NCBI GenBank assembly: GCA_002779455.1
Contig: PEWM01000007.1
Coordinates: forward strand, 1-18,881
Length of the DNA: 18,881 nt
Source: Deltaproteobacteria bacterium CG07_land_8_20_14_0_80_60_11
Lineage (GTDB): Bacteria > Desulfobacterota > Desulfobaccia > Desulfobaccales > 0-14-0-80-60-11
Reading direction: 5' to 3'
The translations under genes and the position numbers were made by a program. The notes under the pieces were generated by a model. It did not search any database. It saw only the letters and a program-made list of their open reading frames with translations, and had not been told where the DNA came from. This document shows positions 13,684 to 18,881 of the stretch, in pieces (the stretch's first letter is position 1; every line of letters starts with the position of its first letter).

Positions 13684-14793
13684 ATGAACTTAAATTGTTT
13701 TCCACTTTTCTTTGTTCTTCGATTCTTGTTAATTGCTTTGTTGTTTCTGCCCGCCTGTTCCGAGCCGAAGAAACCCCCGCCGCCGCCGGTGCCGGTTCTG
13801 GTAGGCACGGTGACGGAGAAGACGGTGCCCGTCGATCTGAAGGTCATCGGCAACGTGGAGGCCTACGCCTCGGTGTCCATCAAGGCCCGGGTGGGGGGTC
13901 AGCTGGTCCAGGTGAATTTCCAGGAAGGCCAGGATGTGGAGAAGGGGCAACTCCTGTTCGTCATCGACCCCCGGCCTTATCAAGGCGCTCTCCAGCAGGC
14001 CGAGGCCAACCTGGCCCGGGATAAGGCTTTGGCTAACAAGGCCCAGGCCGATGCGGTGCGCTATGCCGAGCTGATCCGGAAGCACTTTGTCAGCCAGCAG
14101 GAGTACGACCAGGCCAGGGCCACCGCCGAGTCTCTGGCCGCCACGGTCAACGCCGGGCAGGTGGCGGTGCAAAACGCCCGCCTGATGCTCAGCTACTGTT
14201 ACCTCCACGCCCCCATCACCGGACGCACCGGCAACCTCATCGCCAATATGGGCAACCAGATCAAGGCCGACGCCGACACCGCTCTGGTGGTCATCAACCA
14301 GATTCAGCCCATCTACGTGTCGTTTGCCATCCCGGAGCAAAATCTGGCGGCAGTCCGGAAATTCATGGCGGCAGAAAAAATTAAGGTGGAGGCCTTCATC
14401 GCCGGGCAGAAAAACCAGTGCGAGGCCGGGGTCCTCAGCTTTATCGACAACACCGTGGACAAAACCACGGGGACCATCTTGTGCAAAGCCACCTTTGCCA
14501 ACGAGACCAAGCGCCTGTGGCCGGGGCTGTTCGTCAATGTGGTGGTGCAGCTCTCCTCTCAGCCCAACGCCATTCTGGTCCCCTCCCAGGCCATTCAGAC
14601 GAGCCAGGAAGGGCAGATTGTCTTCGTGGTGGAGCCCGACCTGACCGTTTCGATCCGCCCCGTGGAAGTGGGGCGCCCCATCGACGGCGACGTTATCATC
14701 ACCAAGGGGCTCAAGCCCGGGGAACGGGTCGTGACCGACGGCCAGCTCCGGCTGGCGCCGGGCGCCCTGGTTTCGATCAAGACCGGGCCCTGA
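13684..14793 (+). CDS. RND-type periplasmic adaptor lipoprotein (MdtA/AcrA-like)
   Basis: A membrane-fusion protein of 369 residues. The signal peptide ends in the lipobox LPAC with C25, so it is probably an inner-membrane-anchored lipoprotein, followed by a proline-rich linker. The lipoyl/barrel-sandwich halves are VSIKARVGGQLVQVNFQEGQ and MLSYCYLHAPITGRTGNLIA, separated by a coiled-coil hairpin (about residues 100-165). Beta-barrel and membrane-proximal domains follow. The MdtA-like motifs PIYVSFAIPEQNL and LWPGLFVNVVVQL are clear. No RND pump or outer-membrane factor gene follows; the next genes are convergent addA and addB. The first 20 or so codons are AT-rich and lack a normal positively charged start and a Shine-Dalgarno. 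The N-terminus may therefore have been remodelled by the adjacent insertion. It may serve the ABC exporter upstream or a pump encoded elsewhere. Confidence 0.87.
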   Translation: MNLNCFPLFFVLRFLLIALLFLPACSEPKKPPPPPVPVLVGTVTEKTVPVDLKVIGNVEAYASVSIKARVGGQLVQVNFQEGQDVEKGQLLFVIDPRPYQGALQQAEANLARDKALANKAQADAVRYAELIRKHFVSQQEYDQARATAESLAATVNAGQVAVQNARLMLSYCYLHAPITGRTGNLIANMGNQIKADADTALVVINQIQPIYVSFAIPEQNLAAVRKFMAAEKIKVEAFIAGQKNQCEAGVLSFIDNTVDKTTGTILCKATFANETKRLWPGLFVNVVVQLSSQPNAILVPSQAIQTSQEGQIVFVVEPDLTVSIRPVEVGRPIDGDVIITKGLKPGERVVTDGQLRLAPGALVSIKTGP

Positions 14794-14832
14794 ACGTCTT
14801 AACGAACGATATATATTAAATAACCGAAGTCT

Positions 14833-17800
14833 TTACATCTCCACCACCTTCCGGGAGGCGGTGAAATAGACTCCCAGGCGGATGGCCTCAGGCGGTTCAA
14901 TCCCCTGGGCCCGGGCCGCCATCTCCCGGTAAGCCAGGAGTTGGGGGCGGTACTTCCCGGTCTCCCGACTGATGAAGGCTTCCCAGTCCTCCCCGGCGGC
15001 GGGGCGGGAGGTCTTGTAATCCAGGAGCCACCAGTCGTGGCCGTCGAAGGACAAATGGTCGATGACCCCCCGGCGGATGGCGCCCGGCTGGGGCCGGTCT
15101 TCCAGGAGCCACTCGCTGGCCGCCCGGGGGATATCCGGCCGCAGGAGGGCGGACAGGAAGGGGTCCGCCTGGCAGGCCGCGAGTTCCGCCTGAATTTCCG
15201 CCGCCAGGGAGGCGGCCGCCGGGCCGTTCAGGCCCTCCTGCCGGAGGGCGGCGGCCAGGGAGGGCGCATCCGGCGGGCCTCCGCCCCTGGCCAGGGTCTG
15301 AAGGGCCCGGTGCATGATTACTCCCCGGAGCCGGGCCGCGTCGCCGGCTTCAGCCAATTCGGTTTCCGGAACGGTGGCCGTCTCTTCCCGAGGGGCCGCC
15401 AGGCCGGAGGGAAAACTCACCTGAAAGGGCGCGGCTTCCGGGTGAAAGTCCCAGGCGGCGGGCAAGTCCGGGGGCGGTGCGCTCTCGCCGGTTTGGGGCT
15501 GCACTGCCGTTAACCGTTCCACCTGCATCTCCGGCTCGGGCCAGCTTACGGCAGACCCCGCCGGCGGCAGGTTGAGCCGGTAATGCTCTCTGAGCCACGT
15601 CAGGGGACTGTCGCCGGAGCCTTGCCAATTGCCCTTCTTGTCCAGCCGGGCGAGGCCGGACATGACCAGGCGCTGCCGGGCCCGGGTCACCGCCACGTAG
15701 AAGACCCGCCGGGCCTCGTCCACCACCCGCTGGTTTTTCAAGTTCCGGAGCAGCAGGTACAGGGAGCTCGGTTTTTCCTGGACATAGGGCCGGGCCAGGG
15801 CCAGGCCGTAGCGGTCGCGGCCGGGAATCTCCTCCAGGAGGAAAGGGGGGGTGTTGTCTTCACTTTTCAAGGGCTGCCAGTCCAGAAAGGGAAGAAACAC
15901 CCGGTGAAACTCCAGCCCTTTGGCGCCGTGCACCGTCAGGATCTCCACCGGCGAGGCCAAGGCCCGGGGGTCCGGCGGCTGAAAAGCCTCCTTGAGGTTG
16001 AAGTCGGCCTTGACGAAGGTGGCTTCGGGGAGCCCTGCTTCCGCCGCGGCCAGGAGGTCCAGGTAAGTCCGGGCGTTGGCCACTCCCAGGGGACCTTCCC
16101 AGGCGGCTATCCCGGCCCAGGCGCGGCTCGCCTCGAGCCAGTCGGTCAGGATGTCGGCCAGAGGCCGCCGCCCCACCTGACGCCGGGCCTGCGAAAGGGA
16201 CTCGGCCAGCCCCGGCAAGCCGGCGGGGCAGTCATCCGGTTCGGTTTGTGCCGTAAAGCGGCGCAATTTCTCGGGCCACAGATCCCCCGGCATTTGGGCC
16301 ACCCGGGCCAGGGTGGCAAGGGGTTGGGGGCCCCAGGGACCCCTAAGCGCCGCGGCCCAGGCCACCTCGTCCTGGGGCCGGGTCAGGGCCCGGGCCAGAT
16401 TGTGCAGGTGGGCCACGGTGCGGCTCTCGGTTAGCTTCAGGCCCTCCCGGACCCGGACCGCCAGGCCAGCATCGTATAACGCCTGAAGATACCGGGGCAG
16501 ATGGGTGCGGGTGAAGAGCAGGATGCCGATGGTCTCGCGCTCCTTAAGGGTGGCCAGGGCCTGGGCCACCTGCCGGGCGAGCCATCGGGCCTCAAGTTCC
16601 CGGGCCGCCTGGTCGCTGTCCCCGGCAAACAGCGCCAGATAAGGGACAGGTCCTTCCGGCGCCCCGGGGCGGGACTCGGCCCGATGGAACCGGGCCCCGG
16701 CGGCGCCGCTTTTCATGACGGCGCCCCCGAACACCTCGTTGGCCCAGGTAATCAGGGTCCGGGTGGCCCGGAAGTTGGTGGTCAGCTTAAGGGGCGTCAG
16801 CGGCAGGGGCTCGGCGCCGCCGCAGGGCAAGCCTTTCCGGGAGGCCATGAACAGGCGCGGTTTGGCCTGACGCCAGCCATAAATGGACTGCTTGGGGTCC
16901 CCCACCACCATCAGGGTGCGCCCTTCGTCCGCCTGCCAGCCGGCCATCAACCGGCAGAGCAGTTGCATCTGGTTCAAACTGGTGTCCTGAAATTCATCCA
17001 CCAGGAGGTGCTTGAGACGCCAATCCAGGCGGAGCATAACCTCCGTGGGGTCGTCCTCCCTGAGGAGATTCAGGGTGGCCGCCTCCAGGTCCACGAAATC
17101 CAGGGCGCCTTTCCGGGCGCAGAGCTGTTCGTACACGCTCAGGGCTTGTCCCACCAGGATGACCAGGTCCTGAAGCGCCGCGGCTTCTTCCGAAGACGCC
17201 CCGGTGGGGGTCAGGTCCCGGCACTGCTTCAAAAACCTGACCACCGTCTCGGGCAAGTCCTGGATCAGGGGGACCCATTTTTTTTGATCAAAACCTTCAG
17301 GGAACCCGTCTTTAACCGAGAGTCGCTTGCGGGGGGTTCCCTGCTTGGTGAGCAGAACTTCAGACACGGCTTGCCATGGAGATAAATCCGCGGGCGCCGA
17401 TCCGGGCAGCTCCGGGCCGATGAGGCCGCTAGCGGCCGACCCCTGCAGTTCCCGCCAAAACGCTGGCCAGTCCTTTCCTAAGTCGCAACCCGCCAGGCCG
17501 GCCCGCAGCTCTTCCAGGGATGGCCGCAGCACCATTTGGAACCGTTCCTCCAGGAGCTGCCGGTAGGCGGCCGCATCCCGGCTGACCCGGGCCAGATTCA
17601 AAAAGTCTCCCAGGCTGTCCCGCCGGGACAGCAGCCCGTACAGCTCTTTAGCCAGGCGCCGCCAGTCGTTGTTGAGGCGCACCAGGCGGCGCACCAGGGC
17701 CTGGCGCACCGGATCGCGGCTGGGGCGGCCGTTCAGACGCCGGCGCATCTCCTCCAGGGCTTCGATTTTGAGCCACCGGGCCTCGTCTTCTTCCAGCAAT

Positions 17801-18231
17801 TTGAACTCCAGCGGCGCCCCGGCCTCCTGGGGCGCCAGCTTCAGGAGTTGGGCGCCGAAGCCGTGGAAGGTCATGATGGGGAGGCGCTCCGGGGTCAGCT
17901 TGAGCTGGGCATCATCGGCGTGACGCCGGAAGACCGCGGCCGCCAGTTCCCGGAGCCTCAACTCCAGGGGGGAGGCGTCAGGCCCCGGGTCCTGCCGTTC
18001 CCAGAGGAGGGCCATGACCCGGGCGCGCAGCTCCCCGGCGGCCTTGCGGGTAAAGGTCAGGGCCAGCATCTCTTCGGGGGTGTCCACCCGGGCCAGGAGG
18101 GTGAGGAACCGGGCCAGCAGCACGGAAGTCTTGCCGGAACCCGCCGGGGCCTCCAGGTGAAAACTCTCTCCAGGACCCAGGGCCTGGTCCCGGATGGCTT
18201 GATCGGCGGGCGGTGTTGGCTTATGAGTCAT
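14833..18231 (-). CDS. addA: ATP-dependent helicase/nuclease subunit A
   Basis: A UvrD-like helicase with a C-terminal nuclease, 1132 residues, the usual AddA size. With AddB it processes double-strand DNA ends for RecA-dependent repair. Walker A LEAPAGSGKTS lies near residues 26-36. Motif Ia is LTFTRKAAGELRAR, motif II LLVDEFQDTSLNQMQ, motif III VVGDPKQSIYGWRQ, motif IV LTTNFRATRTL, motif V ILTVHGAKGLEFHRVF and motif VI RRVFYVAVTRARQRL. The PD-(D/E)xK nuclease is seen in GVIDHL, WLLDYKTSR and YRPQLLAYREM. I start it at the ATG at 18231 (MTHKPTPPADQ), because the frame upstream only reads through a repeat and the addB end. The gene converges on the adaptor with 39 bases between the stops and no clear terminator there. 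Confidence 0.93.
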   Translation of the reverse strand: MTHKPTPPADQAIRDQALGPGESFHLEAPAGSGKTSVLLARFLTLLARVDTPEEMLALTFTRKAAGELRARVMALLWERQDPGPDASPLELRLRELAAAVFRRHADDAQLKLTPERLPIMTFHGFGAQLLKLAPQEAGAPLEFKLLEEDEARWLKIEALEEMRRRLNGRPSRDPVRQALVRRLVRLNNDWRRLAKELYGLLSRRDSLGDFLNLARVSRDAAAYRQLLEERFQMVLRPSLEELRAGLAGCDLGKDWPAFWRELQGSAASGLIGPELPGSAPADLSPWQAVSEVLLTKQGTPRKRLSVKDGFPEGFDQKKWVPLIQDLPETVVRFLKQCRDLTPTGASSEEAAALQDLVILVGQALSVYEQLCARKGALDFVDLEAATLNLLREDDPTEVMLRLDWRLKHLLVDEFQDTSLNQMQLLCRLMAGWQADEGRTLMVVGDPKQSIYGWRQAKPRLFMASRKGLPCGGAEPLPLTPLKLTTNFRATRTLITWANEVFGGAVMKSGAAGARFHRAESRPGAPEGPVPYLALFAGDSDQAARELEARWLARQVAQALATLKERETIGILLFTRTHLPRYLQALYDAGLAVRVREGLKLTESRTVAHLHNLARALTRPQDEVAWAAALRGPWGPQPLATLARVAQMPGDLWPEKLRRFTAQTEPDDCPAGLPGLAESLSQARRQVGRRPLADILTDWLEASRAWAGIAAWEGPLGVANARTYLDLLAAAEAGLPEATFVKADFNLKEAFQPPDPRALASPVEILTVHGAKGLEFHRVFLPFLDWQPLKSEDNTPPFLLEEIPGRDRYGLALARPYVQEKPSSLYLLLRNLKNQRVVDEARRVFYVAVTRARQRLVMSGLARLDKKGNWQGSGDSPLTWLREHYRLNLPPAGSAVSWPEPEMQVERLTAVQPQTGESAPPPDLPAAWDFHPEAAPFQVSFPSGLAAPREETATVPETELAEAGDAARLRGVIMHRALQTLARGGGPPDAPSLAAALRQEGLNGPAAASLAAEIQAELAACQADPFLSALLRPDIPRAASEWLLEDRPQPGAIRRGVIDHLSFDGHDWWLLDYKTSRPAAGEDWEAFISRETGKYRPQLLAYREMAARAQGIEPPEAIRLGVYFTASRKVVEM

Positions 18232-18240
18232 TGCAGTTCC

Positions 18241-18269
18241 GTAGGGGCGACCCGGCGGGTCGCCCCTAC
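18241..18269. repeat. GTAGGGGCG-family palindrome forming the addB-addA junction
   Basis: The 13-bp perfect arms GTAGGGGCGACCC and GGGTCGCCCCTAC flank a 3-base loop. On the coding (-) strand the TAG inside the first arm is the addB stop codon, and only about ten bases remain between the element and the addA ATG. It is the same family as 920-948 and 1139-1166. Confidence 0.9.
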
Positions 18270-18881
18270 ATCTCTTCCTCTTCCAGGTCCGTGGCTGGAA
18301 CAAAGCCGCAGACCAGCTCGTATGGGCAATATTGACACGCCCCGCCGTGGGGCTTCTCCGGGGCCGGGGTGGGGTCGGGACGGAAATCCCCTGCCGCCAG
18401 GCGGCGGCCCAATGCCGTGACCTTCGCCACAAAGGCGAGGGCGGCCTCAAGCCACTTTTCCGGCGTCGCGCCGAAATCCTCGTGTTTCAGGTGTTGGGGC
18501 CGGGGCGACTTGAGGCCGATGAACCCGGCCCGCAGGTTGGCCGCAGTCTGGTTGACCGGCGCCCGCCCCTGCTGCACGGCCAGGAGATAGCAGGGCAACT
18601 GGGCCTCGGCCACCTCCTCCAAGACCTGATTTTTCTTGGGGATGTCCCCGCTCTTATAATCCCAGACCACCAGGTCGGAATTCTCCGGGTGATAGTCCAG
18701 GCGGTCGATGCGGCCGCGCAGGGTAAAGGGCCAGTCCTGGCCCCGGAGGTCTTGGAAGGCCACCTCGGAGGCCAGCCAGCGCCAGCCTGCCTCAAAACGC
18801 TCCCGCTCACGGCTAAGCCACTCCCACAGCAAGCCGGCCTCCCCCAGCCAGCGGTTCTCCTCGGCCTGCCAGTGGAGATCG
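18266..18881 (-). CDS. addB: ATP-dependent nuclease subunit B, C-terminal part (AddB/PD-(D/E)xK)
   Basis: The frame is open to the window edge (204 codons seen), so the 5' part is missing. The nuclease core is visible as LRGRIDRLDYHPENSDLVVW followed by DYKSG, with the conserved D, D and K residues and Gln/Tyr downstream (EAQLPCYLLA). Near the end CQYCPYELVCGF gives three cysteines, the C-terminal part of the iron-sulfur cluster motif known in AddB. An acidic tail (DLEEEEM) ends at a TAG that belongs to a palindromic repeat. It lies directly upstream of addA in the same direction, the normal addBA operon order. A free-standing Cas4-like nuclease is less likely given this context. Confidence 0.88.
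   Translation of the reverse strand, partial: DLHWQAEENRWLGEAGLLWEWLSRERERFEAGWRWLASEVAFQDLRGQDWPFTLRGRIDRLDYHPENSDLVVWDYKSGDIPKKNQVLEEVAEAQLPCYLLAVQQGRAPVNQTAANLRAGFIGLKSPRPQHLKHEDFGATPEKWLEAALAFVAKVTALGRRLAAGDFRPDPTPAPEKPHGGACQYCPYELVCGFVPATDLEEEEM

Larger units (their letters stand above)
11325..13730. mobile_element. AT-rich inserted cassette bounded by a 9-bp direct repeat (tentative)
   Basis: The sequence between the permease gene and the adaptor is clearly poorer in GC than either side; for example 12841-12900 is 20 G+C of 60. A direct repeat ATTCTTGTT occurs at 11325-11333 and 13722-13730, close to both composition changes, as a target-site duplication would. No transposase, integrase or terminal inverted repeat was found. 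Joining the two copies does not restore the adaptor's frame with the ATG at 11312. The boundaries are therefore a hypothesis. Confidence 0.35.

Noticed and set aside
14941..18420. Long + strand frames opposite addA
   Set aside because: They are low-complexity Gly/Pro/Gln-rich translations antisense to a well-supported helicase gene.
18232..18450. N-terminal extension of addA
   Set aside because: It runs through the palindrome and antisense of the addB frame; AddA proteins normally start shortly before the Walker A motif, as from 18231.

Overview
The window is from a GC-rich Gram-negative bacterium. It makes lipopolysaccharide (LPS), because it carries heptose, lipid A and core genes. It repairs DNA with AddAB rather than RecBCD. 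The GC-rich coding style, the GT9 enzymes with a C-terminal cysteine motif and the dense short palindromic repeats resemble sulfate-reducing or syntrophic Deltaproteobacteria (Desulfobacterota). That placement is an inference from style, not from a marker gene. No rRNA, tRNA, CRISPR array, transposase or integrase was seen.

Layout. Positions 1-7725 are an LPS core and lipid A block on the + strand: the end of a heptosyltransferase (WaaF-like), the heptose-bisphosphate phosphatase GmhB, a second heptosyltransferase (WaaC-like), a 56-residue Trm112-family zinc protein, a family 2 core glycosyltransferase, LpxA, a third GT9 enzyme (WaaQ-like), a broken small secreted DUF4177-like gene, a flavin split-barrel protein with an in-frame amber codon, and a GT4 core glycosyltransferase. 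GT2, LpxA and the third GT9 gene overlap each other and form a tight operon. Together these genes would make ADP-heptose, acylate UDP-GlcNAc for lipid A, and build the inner core.

Positions 7800-11295 hold an ABC-2 type exporter of the YbhF/YbhS/YbhR kind (one ATPase, two related permeases). Positions 11427-13636 are a clearly AT-rich two-gene cassette: a Schlafen/AlbA_2-type protein followed, with a 4-base TTGA overlap, by a ParA-like ATPase. This is the best candidate for an undescribed system in the window. It is followed by an RND-type periplasmic adaptor lipoprotein that has no RND pump next to it. The GC content jumps back up inside that adaptor's signal peptide. Positions 14833-18881 carry addA and the 3' end of addB on the - strand, convergent with the adaptor gene.

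A second theme is repeats. Short palindromes (GTAGGGGCG family, CCCAAGCTTGGG/GTTCCCAAG family, a 24-bp perfect inverted repeat) and 7-bp-period tandem repeats fill almost every intergenic gap. Several genes take their stop codon or their last residues from a repeat, and three genes begin immediately after a 7-bp repeat with no visible ribosome binding site.
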